From the NCBI RefSeq assembly GCF_021922985.1, contig NZ_CP040788.1, positions 3,190,009 through 3,254,008 on the forward strand: 64,000 bases of DNA, in the 5' to 3' direction. Shown one piece after another: positions 53,638 to 62,322 of this stretch; position 1 is the first letter of the stretch; each line of letters starts with the position of its first letter. Both the position numbers and the translations under genes were made by a program. The notes below the pieces were generated by a model, which was not told the DNA's origin, searched no databases, and worked only from the letters and a program-made list of their open reading frames with translations. Source of the DNA: Clavibacter michiganensis subsp. tessellarius (GTDB lineage: Bacteria > Actinomycetota > Actinomycetes > Actinomycetales > Microbacteriaceae).

Positions 53638-54374
53638 GGCGCCCCGCGGACCCGGTCTCCGCCGCCGCCCCCGACCTCCCCGGCCGCGCGGTCATCCGGC
53701 AGCTGTGGAGCGACCTCGCCTTCGTCCACTGGCGCGTGGATCCCGCGCTCGTCGCCCCGCTCCTCCCGCCCGGCACGCGCCCCGACGTCCACGACGGATC
53801 CAGCTGGGTCGGCCTCATCCCGTTCGTGCTCTCCCGCAGCGCGTTCCCGCCGCTGCCCGCCGTGCCGTGGGCCGGCACCTTCGCCGAGCTCAACGTGCGC
53901 CTCTACAGCGTGGGCGACGACGGTCGCCGCGGCGTGGTCTTCCGCTCGCTCGAGGCCGCGAAGCTCCTGCCGGTGATCGGCGCGCGCGTCGGCCTCGGCC
54001 TGCCGTACATGTGGGCGTCGATGACCCACGAGGAGCGCGACGGCGTCGTCACCTACACGTCGCGCCGGCACACGGGCACCCGCCCGTCGTCGCGCCTCTC
54101 CGTCCGCCCGCTCGGCGAGGAGGTGGAGGGCGATCCGCTCGCCGACTTCCTCACCGCGCGCTGGGGCATGCACGTGGCCCGCGGCGGCGTCACGCGCTAC
54201 TGGCCGAACACGCACGACGCGTGGACCCTGGAGCGCGCCGAGCTGGTGGACCTCGACGACGAGCTGGTCGCGGCCGCCGGCCTCCCCGGCATCGTCGACC
54301 GCGCGCCCGACTCGGTGCTCTTCTCCCGCGGCGTCCGCACGGAGTTCGCGGGGCCGATGCGCTCGCGCGCCTGA
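53634..54374 (+). CDS. DUF2071 family protein (YqjF-like)
   Basis: 246 residues of the DUF2071 family (WSDLAFVHWRVDPALVAPLLPPG at the start, then ELNVRLYS and YWPNTHDAW). The biochemical function is unknown; the fold resembles acetoacetate decarboxylase-like barrels. GTG 53634 overlaps the MarR stop, so it is co-expressed with that regulator. Confidence 0.88.
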   Translation: MRRPADPVSAAAPDLPGRAVIRQLWSDLAFVHWRVDPALVAPLLPPGTRPDVHDGSSWVGLIPFVLSRSAFPPLPAVPWAGTFAELNVRLYSVGDDGRRGVVFRSLEAAKLLPVIGARVGLGLPYMWASMTHEERDGVVTYTSRRHTGTRPSSRLSVRPLGEEVEGDPLADFLTARWGMHVARGGVTRYWPNTHDAWTLERAELVDLDDELVAAAGLPGIVDRAPDSVLFSRGVRTEFAGPMRSRA

Positions 54375-54380
54375 CGCGCG

Positions 54381-54440
54381 CGCCGGTCCCGCGGGCGCCG
54401 GTCCCGCGGCCGCCGGTCCTGCGGCCGCCGGTCCCGCGGG
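54381..54440 (+). repeat. Four tandem 15-base repeats (CGCCGGTCCCGCGGG type)
   Basis: Copies start at 54381, 54396, 54411 and 54426 with one or two changes each, in the gap between convergent genes. They lie just after the DUF2071 stop and may have grown by slippage. Confidence 0.85.
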
Positions 54441-54459
54441 CGCCGACGCCCGACCGCCG

Positions 54460-56295
54460 CTACCGCTTCGCGCGCGGCGTCCGCGTCGAGCGCGGCTTCC
54501 CGCCCGAGAGCTCCTCGATCGTCAGCGCGGCGCTCACGAGCGCCAGGTGGCTGAGCCCCTGCGGCAGGTTGCCGAGGAACGCGTCGTCGTCGGCATCGAT
54601 CATCTCCGAGTAGAGGCCCACGTCGTTGCCCAGCTCGACGAGCTGGTCCATGAGCTCGCGGGCCTCGTCGATGCGCCCGACGCACGCGAGCGCGCCCGCC
54701 ATCCAGAAGGCGCACGCCGTGAACGTGCCCTCCTCCTCGGGCATGCCGGAGTAGCGGTAGAGGAGCGGGCCGCGGCCGAGCTCGGAGCGGAGGGCGTCGA
54801 GCGTCGAGGACATGCGCTCGCCGCGGTCGAAGCCGGAGATCGAGTGCAGGAGGATGCTCGCGTCGAGCCGCTGGCTGCCCGGGTGCATCACGTAGGCGCC
54901 GCGGCCCTCGTCCCAGCACTCCTCCTCGACCCACGCGCGGATCCGGTCGCGCTCGGCCCGCCACCGGTCGGGCACGCCGGGGATCTGGCCGAGCTCGGCC
55001 AGCTCGACCGCGCAGTCGAGCGCCTGCCAGCAGCCGAGCTTCGAGGTCGTGTAGTGCTGCTCGTCCTCGAGCTCCCACATGCCGGCGTCCCGCTTCTGCC
55101 ACATGTCGCAGGCGCGGTCGGCGAAGGTCGCGAGCAGGCGGCCGGTGTCGGCGTCGAGCACGTTGCCGTCGCGCACGTAGGTGCGCACGACGTCGAACAG
55201 GTCGCCGAACACGCCGAGCTGCAGCTGCGCCTGCGCGTCGTTGCCGTCGACCACGGGGCCGACGCCGCGCCAGCCCGGCACCTCGGGGTTCGAGCTGCCC
55301 TCGGGCACGCCGCCCTCGAGCGAGTAGAAGACGTGCAGCTCGGGGCCGTTGTCGCGGATCGTGCGGAGCATCCACGACACCGCCGCGTGCGTCTCCTCGC
55401 GGAGGCCGAACTTCACGAGCGCGTTCACCGTGTACGCGAGGTCGCGCACCCAGGCGAAGCGGTAGTCCCAGTTCTTGCCGCCGCCCATGCGCTCGGGCAG
55501 CGAAGTCGTGGCGGCCGCGGCGATGGACCCGGTGGGCGCGTGCACGAGCAGCTTCAGCGCCAGCGCGCTCCGCTGCACCTGGTCGGACCACTCGCCCTCG
55601 TACCGGAACTCGGTGCTCCACTGCTCCCAGTTGCGGATGGTGCGGTCGATGCCCTCGTCCACGATCTCGGGGTTCGGGATCCGCACGGGCTCCCGCTCGG
55701 TCCCCACGAGCGTGATGACGTGGCGCGACCCCTCTGTCGTGGTGAACGCGCCGGAGAGCGACTGCGTGCCGGGCTCGGCCGGGCCGTGGTCGAGGCCGAC
55801 CACGGCGAGCGTCACGCCGTCGACGCGGATGACGTGCCCGTTGTGGGTGGACTGCACCCACGGCGACGAGGTGGCGAGCGCGGTCCCGGGCGCCACGAGC
55901 CAGCTCATCGCGACCTCGCCCGTGAGCCCCTCGATCCGCCGCCCGAGCTCCGACCACGGCAGACGCCCGGCGACGCCCGTGACGAGCGCGTCGGTCACGC
56001 GCACGCTGCCGGACGCCGTGGTGAAGGTGGTCGTCAGCACGTTGGTGCCGGAGACGTACTCGCGGCTCACCTCGAAGTCCTCGTCGGGCCGCAGGGTGAT
56101 GCGCCCGCCGTGGGGCGCGTCGAGGATCGCCGCGAACGCGGGCGGCGTGTGCAGGTCGGGCAGGGGCAGCCAGTCGATGTCGCCGTCCTCCGCGATGAGC
56201 GCGACGGTGCGCCCGTCCCCGATGGCGGCGTAGCTGCGGAGCGCGATGTAGCCGTCGATGCGCTCGGGTGCGGGGCGGGATGCGGGCGTGGCCAT
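54460..56295 (-). CDS. Glycoside hydrolase family 15 (glucoamylase/trehalase-like)
   Basis: 611 residues. An N-terminal beta-sandwich (about 1-240) is followed by an (alpha/alpha)6 barrel. The family segments are YAAIGDGRTVALIAEDGDIDWLPLPD at the start, KNWDYRFAWVRD, the acid-side Glu in MWELEDEQHYTTSK and the base-side Glu in LYSEMIDADD. Actinobacterial enzymes of this exact layout hydrolyse trehalose; glucoamylase activity is the alternative. There is no signal peptide, so it is cytoplasmic. AGGAG is 4 bases before the ATG. Confidence 0.9.
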   Translation of the reverse strand: MATPASRPAPERIDGYIALRSYAAIGDGRTVALIAEDGDIDWLPLPDLHTPPAFAAILDAPHGGRITLRPDEDFEVSREYVSGTNVLTTTFTTASGSVRVTDALVTGVAGRLPWSELGRRIEGLTGEVAMSWLVAPGTALATSSPWVQSTHNGHVIRVDGVTLAVVGLDHGPAEPGTQSLSGAFTTTEGSRHVITLVGTEREPVRIPNPEIVDEGIDRTIRNWEQWSTEFRYEGEWSDQVQRSALALKLLVHAPTGSIAAAATTSLPERMGGGKNWDYRFAWVRDLAYTVNALVKFGLREETHAAVSWMLRTIRDNGPELHVFYSLEGGVPEGSSNPEVPGWRGVGPVVDGNDAQAQLQLGVFGDLFDVVRTYVRDGNVLDADTGRLLATFADRACDMWQKRDAGMWELEDEQHYTTSKLGCWQALDCAVELAELGQIPGVPDRWRAERDRIRAWVEEECWDEGRGAYVMHPGSQRLDASILLHSISGFDRGERMSSTLDALRSELGRGPLLYRYSGMPEEEGTFTACAFWMAGALACVGRIDEARELMDQLVELGNDVGLYSEMIDADDDAFLGNLPQGLSHLALVSAALTIEELSGGKPRSTRTPRAKR

Positions 56296-56571
56296 GGGAC
56301 TCCTGTCGACGCCGGCAGGAGGAGCACCGACCCCTCCAGTATCCCCGCGCTGATCCCGCGTCTGTCGCCTCCGGCCGCCCCCGGACATGACGATCCGCCG
56401 GGAGCCGTCCGCGCCGGATGACGGGGACCGGCGCAATCCGACCCGCCCCTGGGTTCCGAATGGCACTGATGTGCCCGGAGCCAACCCGAACGGTTCCGGT
56501 CGCCGCCCGCCGGACAGCGTCGTCCGCGCGGGTTCCCGCCCTCTCCGGCCGCGGCGGGCCAGGCTGGGTCC

Positions 56572-57105
56572 ATGACCCGGATCGAGGCCGTGCGCGGCGA
56601 CATCACCCGGCAGGACGTGGACGCGATCGTGAACGCGGCCAACTCCTCGCTCCTCGGCGGCGGGGGAGTGGACGGCGCGATCCACCGCGCGGCCGGCCCC
56701 GAGCTCCTCGCCGCCTGTCGCCGGATCCGCGCCGACGAGCTCCCCGACGGCCTGCCCGCGGGAGACGCCGTCGCGACGCCGGGCTTCCGGCTGCCCGCGC
56801 GGCACGTGATCCACACGGTCGGCCCGGTGTGGTCCCGATCCGAGGACCGCGCGGCGGTGCTCGCGAGCGCCTACCGCCGGTCGATCGAGGTGGCCGCGTC
56901 CCTCGGCGTCGGCAGCGTCGCGTTCCCGGCCGTCTCGGCGGGCGTCTACGGCTGGCCGCTCGACGACGCGGCGCGCGTGGCGGTCGCCGCGGTGCGCGCG
57001 GCCGTCTCGGACGGCGCCGCCGACGGGATCGGCCTCGTGCGCTTCGTCCTGTTCTCGGACGCGGTGCTCGCGGAGTTCACCGCGGCGCTGGCCGCAGACG
57101 CCTGA
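56572..57105 (+). CDS. Macrodomain protein, O-acetyl-ADP-ribose deacetylase-like
   Basis: 177 residues, the usual length of MacroD-type proteins. It has the ADP-ribose loop [27 protein letters not shown] and [12 protein letters not shown]. It removes acetyl or ADP-ribose groups from ADP-ribose conjugates. CAGGCT stands at -12 to -7 before the ATG, resembling the pip promoter, and no Shine-Dalgarno is seen, so a leaderless mRNA is possible. Confidence 0.92.
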   Translation: MTRIEAVRGDITRQDVDAIVNAANSSLLGGGGVDGAIHRAAGPELLAACRRIRADELPDGLPAGDAVATPGFRLPARHVIHTVGPVWSRSEDRAAVLASAYRRSIEVAASLGVGSVAFPAVSAGVYGWPLDDAARVAVAAVRAAVSDGAADGIGLVRFVLFSDAVLAEFTAALAADA

Positions 57106-57172
57106 CTGCACCCGCGGCACGACGGCAGGGGAAGAGGACGCCGGCCCTCACGTCGAGACGGGGACCGGCGGG

Positions 57173-57248
57173 TGGTGCCTGGACGCGGCGTCGATCCGCG
57201 GACCTTTCGATTTTCAGTCGAACGCTCTACCAACTGAGCTACCCAGGC
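57173..57248 (-). tRNA. tRNA-Phe (GAA)
   Basis: The reverse strand folds as a full cloverleaf: acceptor GCCTGGG, D-loop TAGCTCAGTTGGTAGAGC, anticodon loop CTGAAAA, T-arm with GTCGATC-type loop, encoded CCA end. Third gene of a Glu-Asp-Phe cluster. Confidence 0.95.
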
Positions 57249-57287
57249 GAGCGGGCGGCTTGCGAGAAGACGCCCACATCGGAGAGA

Positions 57288-57309
57288 AGCCCTCTCCGAG
57301 GAGAGGGCT
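57288..57309 (-). other. Hairpin between tRNA-Asp and tRNA-Phe
   Basis: A perfect 10-base-pair stem, AGCCCTCTCC with GGAGAGGGCT, and a 2-base loop. In the minus-strand transcript it could be a processing signal or a weak terminator. Confidence 0.5.
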
Positions 57310-57318
57310 CACCATCCG

Positions 57319-57395
57319 TGGCGACCCTGACGGGACTTGAACCCGCGACCTCCGCCGTGACAGGGCGGCACGCTAACCAGCTGCGCTACAGGGCC
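57319..57395 (-). tRNA. tRNA-Asp (GTC)
   Basis: Reverse-strand cloverleaf with acceptor GGCCCTG, anticodon stem CCGCC/GGCGG around CTGTCAC, T-loop GTTCAAGTC and encoded CCA. Confidence 0.95.
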
Positions 57396-57416
57396 TTGCA
57401 TGTCGATCACATTGCC

Positions 57417-57492
57417 TGGTGACCCCAACGGGATTCGAACCCGTGTTAACGCCGTGAAAGGGCGCCGTCCTAGGCCACTAAACGATGGGGCC
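57417..57492 (-). tRNA. tRNA-Glu (TTC)
   Basis: Reverse-strand cloverleaf with acceptor GGCCCCA, anticodon loop CTTTCAC, T-loop GTTCGAATC and encoded CCA. First gene of the three-tRNA cluster. Confidence 0.95.
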
Positions 57493-57823
57493 GCTCGCCC
57501 TGGCGGACCAGGTCTCGCAGCAACCGACACGTCAGCATAACCGCACTCCGGGCGAGGACTCAAATCGGCCGGGCGCGGGCGGTGCTCGACCGCGCGGGCA
57601 TGCGGATCCGACGGCGTGTCGCCGGTCGTCGGCCGGCCCGCGTCGAGGCCCGATGAGTCGTCCGCGCGGCCGTCTCCCGAGCCGCTGCCAGGTTCGCGAC
57701 ACGGCCAGCGCGCTGCCGCGGCGCGAACCTCCCGTCGGGTTAGCCTTCGGTCGACCCTCCCGGGGAGGGGTTCCCCGTGCGGATCCCCGCGTCCGGCCGC
57801 TGTGAGCCGTGCGTCCCCCTGAC

Positions 57824-57829
57824 TACTGT
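57824..57829 (+). promoter_or_regulatory. Candidate -10 element (TACTGT) of the cell-wall hydrolase genes
   Basis: TACTGT fits TANNNT, preceded by TGAC. It gives a leader of about 95 bases that begins with the 57842-57870 inverted repeat. Confidence 0.4.
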
Positions 57830-57841
57830 GAGAGCAGGTGC

Positions 57842-57870
57842 GGGTGTGACGGATGTGATCCGGCACACCC
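57842..57870. promoter_or_regulatory. Inverted repeat at the start of the M23 hydrolase leader
   Basis: GGGTGTG-A-CGGAT, loop GTG, ATCCG-G-CACACCC: 12 of 13 positions pair. It lies just after the candidate transcription start, so it may be a repressor site or an RNA hairpin that limits translation or decay. Confidence 0.55.
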
Positions 57871-57928
57871 CGCCCGCCCCGCGGGGAGGCGCAGCCGGCC
57901 TGCCGGGCGACACGATGATCGGGAGCAC

Positions 57929-59218
57929 ATGAACCAGGACCTCCACCGGAGCGCGCGCCGCTCGCGCGCCCCGCGCTCCCGCACGCGGCACGGCATCCAG
58001 GCCGTCGTCGCCGTCCTGGCGGTCCTCCTCACCGGATCCATCGCGGCCCCCGCCCACGCCGACACCTTCGCCTCGTGGGACGACGTGCAGAAGGCCCGCG
58101 GCGACGAGCAGGCGCAGCAGCGGCTCGTCCAGAGCATCAACGACGAGATCGCGTCGCTCCAGCAGCGCGTCGCCGACGCGCAGGCCCTCGTGGTGCAGCG
58201 CGGCGACGAGCACGACAAGGCCCAGCAGGACGCGGACGACAAGCACGCCGAGACCGTGCAGCTCCAGGAGAAGGTCGACGCGGCCGACGCGAAGGCCACG
58301 AAGTCGCAGGAGCAGGCCGCGGGCCTCGCCAAGCAGCTGATGCGCTCCGGCGGCCAGAACCTCTCCGGCACCCTGCTCCTCAGCGAGGGCGACGGCACCG
58401 ACGACCTGCTCGACAAGCTCGGCACCATGAGCAAGGTCGCCGAGAAGTCCGACCAGATCTACGCCATCGCGATCCAGGACCGGAACGCCGCCAAGTCCCT
58501 CAGCGACCAGGCGCAGGTCGCGCTCAAGGAGCTCGACGCGCTGAACGCCAAGGCCGAGCAGCTCCTCGAGGAGGCCGCGCAGGCGCAGTCCGACCTCGAG
58601 CAGGCGCTCGCGGACCAGAGCGCGCAGAAGGCCGACGCCGACGCGAAGCTCTCCGTCATCACCGAGAACCGCGAGGCCACCGAGGACGACTACCAGGCGG
58701 GCGTCCGCAAGCGCCAGGCCGACGCCGACGCCCTCGCGGCCAGCCAGGGCGGCGCGGGCGGCGACGTCTCGCCCGGCACCATCAGCGGCACGGGCTGGAC
58801 GGCGCCCCTCCCGGGCGCGAACACGAGCGGCTACTTCGGCAACAGGTTCCACCCCATCTACAAGCGGATGATCTTCCACGCCGGCGAGGACCTCGTCCGC
58901 GGCGGCACCTGCGGCGCGACCCAGTACGCCGCCCACTCCGGCACCGTCTCCTTCGCCGGCTGGAACGGCGGATACGGCAACTACATCCGCATCGACCACG
59001 GCAACGGCGTGTCCTCCGCCTACGGGCACATCATGGACGGCGGCACGCTCGTGCGGAACGGCCAGCAGGTCGTCGCGGGCCAGCCCATCGCCCGCACGGG
59101 CACCACGGGCGGCTCCACCGGCTGCCACCTCCACTTCGAGATCCGCATCAACGGGAACGCCGTCGACCCGGTGGCGTTCATGCACGGCCAGGGCGTCTCC
59201 ATCACGAGCACGCATTGA
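57929..59218 (+). CDS. Secreted M23 (LytM) peptidoglycan endopeptidase with coiled coil
   Basis: 429 residues. A Sec signal (cleavage near AHA, about residue 44) is followed by a long coiled coil (about 50-265) with heptad-rich Gln/Ala/Asp sequence, then a LytM domain with the zinc ligands His317 and Asp321 (FHAGED) and the HLH pair His400/His402. All catalytic residues are present. It cuts peptide cross-links in peptidoglycan; coiled-coil M23 proteins often work at the division septum. It is followed by a paralogous-looking NlpC/P60 protein that shares the start of the mature region (SWDDVQKAR / SWADVQAAK). Confidence 0.92.
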   Translation: MNQDLHRSARRSRAPRSRTRHGIQAVVAVLAVLLTGSIAAPAHADTFASWDDVQKARGDEQAQQRLVQSINDEIASLQQRVADAQALVVQRGDEHDKAQQDADDKHAETVQLQEKVDAADAKATKSQEQAAGLAKQLMRSGGQNLSGTLLLSEGDGTDDLLDKLGTMSKVAEKSDQIYAIAIQDRNAAKSLSDQAQVALKELDALNAKAEQLLEEAAQAQSDLEQALADQSAQKADADAKLSVITENREATEDDYQAGVRKRQADADALAASQGGAGGDVSPGTISGTGWTAPLPGANTSGYFGNRFHPIYKRMIFHAGEDLVRGGTCGATQYAAHSGTVSFAGWNGGYGNYIRIDHGNGVSSAYGHIMDGGTLVRNGQQVVAGQPIARTGTTGGSTGCHLHFEIRINGNAVDPVAFMHGQGVSITSTH

Positions 59219-59231
59219 CATGAGGAACGAC

Positions 59232-60629
59232 ATGAACCACCTCCGCCCGACCACGGTCGTCATCTCCACGATCGCCGTGGGCGTGATCGCCGTCTCCAGC
59301 GGCGTCGCCGCGCAGACGGCGTTCGCCGCCACCGACTACCCCTCGTGGGCCGACGTGCAGGCGGCGAAGGCGAACGAGGCCGAGACGCAGGCCGCCATCG
59401 ACCGCGTCACCGAGCTCGCGACCGGGCTGCAGGTGACCGCCGACCAGGCGAACCGGGCGGCCATGATCGCGGGCGAGGAGTACGCCCAGGCGCAGGCCGC
59501 GCGCGACGCGCAGGCCGACAAGCTGGCGCGCCTGGAGAAGAAGGCCGACGAGGCGCAGGCCGCGGCCCTCACCAGCCGGATGCGCGCGGGGCTCCTCGCG
59601 AGCCACCTCGCCCGGGCCGGGGGCCAGGACCTCACGGCGAACCTGTTCACCTCCGACGGCGACGACGCGGACGAGCTGCTCCGCTCGCTCGGCACCATGT
59701 CGAAGCTCTCCGAGAGCACCCAGAGCGTGTACCAGCAGGCGCTCGCGGACCGCAACAGCGCCGCGTCCCTCAGCGACCAGGCGCAGGTCGCCAAGGACGA
59801 GCTCGGCCGTCTCGCGGACGAGGCGCAGAAGTCGCTCGCCTCCGCCAACGCGGCCGCGGCGACCGCCGCCTCCGCCGTGGCGGAGCAGACGCGCAACAGC
59901 GACCAGCTCATCGCGCAGCTGGCGCTCCTCAAGGACTCCACCTCGGAGGTCGAGGCGCAGTACGTGCAGAGCCTCACGCAGCCGGTCGTGCCCGCGGCGG
60001 CGCCGGCGAGCTCCGGCGGCGCAGGCGGCGGTGGCGGGGCGGCGGCGGGCGGCGGATCCTCGTCGGGCGGCGGATCCTCGTCCGGCGGCGGCTCGTCGAG
60101 CGGCGGCGGGGGATCCTCGGGCGGCGGCGGCGGATCCAGCGCCCCGGCTCCCGCTCCCGCGCAGCCGGCTCCCGCGCCGGCCCAGCCCGCGCCCCAGCCG
60201 GCGCGTCCCGCTCCGCAGCCGGCCCCCGCACCCGCCCCGGCCCCCGCGCCGTCCGGGAACGCGGCGCAGGTCGCCATCGCCTTCGCGAAGGCGCAGCTCG
60301 GCGAGGCCTACGTCCTCGGCGGCGAGGGCAACGGCTGGGACTGCTCGGGCCTCGTGATGATGTCGTACCGCGCGGCGGGCATCAACGTCGGCGGCCACTC
60401 TGTGAGCTCGCAGTACAACACGATGCAGGCGCAGGGGAGGCTCGTGCCGTTCTCGCAGCGCCAGGCCGGGGACATCATCTTCTGGGCCAGCGGCGGGAGC
60501 TTCTACCACGACGCCATCTCGCTCGGCGGGAACACGATCATCGCGGCGCCGAAGCCCGGCGACGTGGTCAAGATCCAGGGCCTCTGGGGCGGCAGCGACA
60601 TCATGCCGTACGTCGGCCGACCCGGCTGA
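59232..60629 (+). CDS. Secreted NlpC/P60 family protein with coiled coil
   Basis: 465 residues. Sec signal (cleavage near AFA), coiled coil (about 40-240), a Gly/Ser then Pro/Ala linker (about 258-340), and an NlpC/P60 domain. The nucleophile Cys371 (DCSGLV) and His426 (YHDAIS) are present, but the third position of the triad, 12 residues after the His and normally His, Glu or another polar residue, is Ala438 (IIAAP). It may be weak or regulatory. ATG 59232 is preferred over 59220 because GAGGA lies 6 bases before it. It starts 13 bases after the M23 gene, so the pair is one operon, similar to RipA-type systems. Confidence 0.9.
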   Translation: MNHLRPTTVVISTIAVGVIAVSSGVAAQTAFAATDYPSWADVQAAKANEAETQAAIDRVTELATGLQVTADQANRAAMIAGEEYAQAQAARDAQADKLARLEKKADEAQAAALTSRMRAGLLASHLARAGGQDLTANLFTSDGDDADELLRSLGTMSKLSESTQSVYQQALADRNSAASLSDQAQVAKDELGRLADEAQKSLASANAAAATAASAVAEQTRNSDQLIAQLALLKDSTSEVEAQYVQSLTQPVVPAAAPASSGGAGGGGGAAAGGGSSSGGGSSSGGGSSSGGGGSSGGGGGSSAPAPAPAQPAPAPAQPAPQPARPAPQPAPAPAPAPAPSGNAAQVAIAFAKAQLGEAYVLGGEGNGWDCSGLVMMSYRAAGINVGGHSVSSQYNTMQAQGRLVPFSQRQAGDIIFWASGGSFYHDAISLGGNTIIAAPKPGDVVKIQGLWGGSDIMPYVGRPG

Positions 60630-60651
60630 TCCGGACGCGCGCCCCACGCAG

Positions 60652-60699
60652 GACGACGCCCGCCCCTCCGCATCTGCTGCGGGGGAGGCGGGCGTCGTC
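60652..60699. terminator. Bidirectional terminator between NlpC/P60 and ppa
   Basis: A long stem (GACGACGCCCGCC with its complement plus an inner CCTCCGCA/TGCGGGGG) lies between two convergent genes. Confidence 0.75.
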
Positions 60700-60719
60700 G
60701 TGTCAGCGGGTGACGGGGA

Positions 60720-61241
60720 TCAGGCGTCCTCCTCCGGCTCCCCGCCGTGGCCGTCGCCCTCGGCCTGCAGCTTCTCGAAGCCGGCCTGCACGATGCGCTC
60801 GGCCTCGGCCGCGTCGCCCCAGCCCTCCGTCTTGACCCACTTGCCGGGCTCGAGGTCCTTGTAGTGCTCGAAGAAGTGCTCGATCTCCTTGCGGGTCTGC
60901 TCGGGCACGTCCGTGATGTCCTGGATGTGGGACCAGCGCGGGTCCTTCGCGGGGACGCCGATGACCTTGGAGTCGATGCCGGCCTCGTCGCTCATGTTGA
61001 ACACGCCCACGGGGCGGATGGCGACGCCGACGCCGGGGAAGACCGGGTACTCGAGGAGCACGAGCACGTCGACGGGGTCGCCGTCGAGGCCGAGCGTGTT
61101 CTCGAAGTAGCCGTAGTCGGTGGGGTAGACGAACGACGTGAAGAGCACCCGGTCGAGGTACACGCGACCCGTCTCGTGGTCGACCTCGTACTTGTTGCGG
61201 GACCCCTTGGGGATTTCGACGACGACGTCGTAGCTGGCCAT
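60720..61241 (-). CDS. ppa: Inorganic pyrophosphatase
   Basis: Family I soluble pyrophosphatase, 173 residues. It hydrolyses PPi to phosphate and pulls biosynthetic reactions forward. Conserved sites are [11 protein letters not shown], the YPTDYGYF segment, and the metal-binding signature DGDPVDVLV. An acidic C-terminal tail of about 12 residues is extra. GAGGAG lies before the ATG. It is divergent from tilS over a very short shared promoter. Confidence 0.97.
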   Translation of the reverse strand: MASYDVVVEIPKGSRNKYEVDHETGRVYLDRVLFTSFVYPTDYGYFENTLGLDGDPVDVLVLLEYPVFPGVGVAIRPVGVFNMSDEAGIDSKVIGVPAKDPRWSHIQDITDVPEQTRKEIEHFFEHYKDLEPGKWVKTEGWGDAAEAERIVQAGFEKLQAEGDGHGGEPEEDA

Positions 61242-61283
61242 GCGCGTGCTCCTCGTGGTTCTGACGTGGGCGGGATGCTGCCA

Positions 61284-61291
61284 TAACGTTA
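61284..61291. promoter_or_regulatory. Shared palindromic -10 element (TAACGTTA) for tilS and ppa
   Basis: TAACGT is read on both strands. On the plus strand it ends 6 bases before the tilS ATG, fitting a leaderless mRNA. On the minus strand it gives a leader of about 38 bases with a good Shine-Dalgarno for ppa. Confidence 0.6.
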
Positions 61292-61295
61292 GTGG

Positions 61296-62321
61296 ATGCC
61301 CTCCGAGCGCCCCCGTCTCACGCCCGCCGTCGCGGACCTCCGGCGGGCGGTCCGCGGGGCCCTCGCCGGGCTCGACGCCACCGCGTCCGGTCCCGTCCTC
61401 GTGGCGCTCTCGGGCGGCGCCGACTCGCTGGCCCTCGCCGCCGCGGCCGCCTTCGAGGGGCCGCGCGCGGGCGTCGCGGTGGGCGCGATCGTGGTCGACC
61501 ACGGCCTGCAGGACGGGTCCGCCGAGGTGGCGGCGCGCGCCGCCGACGCCGCGCGCGACCTCGGCCTCGACCCCGTCCTCGTCACGCGCGTGCGGGTGGA
61601 TCCGGGCGCCGACGGCCCCGAGGCCGCCGCCCGCGCCGCCCGGTACGCCGCGTTCGACGACGCGCTCCGGGAGACCGGATCCCGCGCGCTGCTCCTCGCC
61701 CACACCCTCGACGACCAGGCGGAGACCGTGCTGCTCGGCCTCGCCCGGGGATCCGGCGCCGCGAGCCTGCACGGCATGGCGGCGTCCGCCCCCGCCGGCA
61801 CGACCGGCGCCCTCCTCCTGCGGCCGCTGCTCGGGATCCGCGCGGCCACGACGCGCGCCGCGTGCGACGACCAGGGCCTCGACCCGTGGCGGGACCCGCA
61901 CAACGCCGACCCCGCCTACGCCCGCGCGCGCGTCCGCCACGACGTGCTGCCCGTACTCGAGCGCGAGCTCGGCCCGGGGATCGCGGAGGCGCTCGCCCGC
62001 ACGGCCGACCAGCTGCGCGAGGACGACGACGCGCTCGAGCGCTTCGCCGCCGAGATGGTCGAGGAGATCGCCGACCACGCCGAGGCCGGCATCTCGCTCG
62101 AGGTCGCCTCGCTCGCGGCCGCGCCGCCCGCGCTCCGGCACCGGCTGATCCGCCTCGCCGCCCGCGAGGAGTTCGCGGCGCACCTCTCCCGGACGCACGT
62201 GCTGGAGGTCGCGCGGCTCGTCACCGACTGGCACGGGCAGGGACCGGTCGACCTCCCGGGCGTTAGGGTTCTACGCAGGGACGGGCTCATCGTCCTCAGC
62301 GCCAGGACGACGGAAGAGTGA
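61296..62321 (+). CDS. tilS: tRNA(Ile)-lysidine synthase
   Basis: 341 residues. The N-terminal PP-loop ATPase has SGGADSLAL, and further family motifs are [20 protein letters not shown] and [13 protein letters not shown]. It modifies C34 of the minor tRNA-Ile so that it reads AUA. The C-terminal part is short, as in other Actinobacteria. No Shine-Dalgarno precedes ATG 61296, in line with a leaderless transcript. One base separates it from hpt. Confidence 0.95.
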   Translation: MPSERPRLTPAVADLRRAVRGALAGLDATASGPVLVALSGGADSLALAAAAAFEGPRAGVAVGAIVVDHGLQDGSAEVAARAADAARDLGLDPVLVTRVRVDPGADGPEAAARAARYAAFDDALRETGSRALLLAHTLDDQAETVLLGLARGSGAASLHGMAASAPAGTTGALLLRPLLGIRAATTRAACDDQGLDPWRDPHNADPAYARARVRHDVLPVLERELGPGIAEALARTADQLREDDDALERFAAEMVEEIADHAEAGISLEVASLAAAPPALRHRLIRLAAREEFAAHLSRTHVLEVARLVTDWHGQGPVDLPGVRVLRRDGLIVLSARTTEE

Positions 62322-62322
62322 C

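Larger units (their letters stand above)
57493..57928. other. 436-base divergent region between tRNA-Glu and the M23 peptidase gene
   Basis: It contains stacked GC-rich inverted repeats (for example CCCTCCC/GGAGGGG near 57757-57775), a candidate -10 TACTGT at 57824-57829, and the perfect-looking hairpin listed at 57842-57870. I looked for a c-di-AMP type riboswitch, common before such hydrolases in Actinobacteria, and could not match it. No protein gene is supported. Confidence 0.4.

Noticed and set aside
54381..54440. Possible short CRISPR-like array
   Set aside because: Units are only 15 bases with no spacers and no cas genes nearby; it is a simple tandem repeat.
57493..57928. c-di-AMP (ydaO-type) riboswitch before the cell-wall hydrolase pair
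   Set aside because: Context is right but I could not match the conserved core; only generic hairpins are visible.
59220..59231. Earlier ATG start for the NlpC/P60 gene
   Set aside because: It overlaps the GAGGA ribosome site of ATG 59232 and has none of its own.
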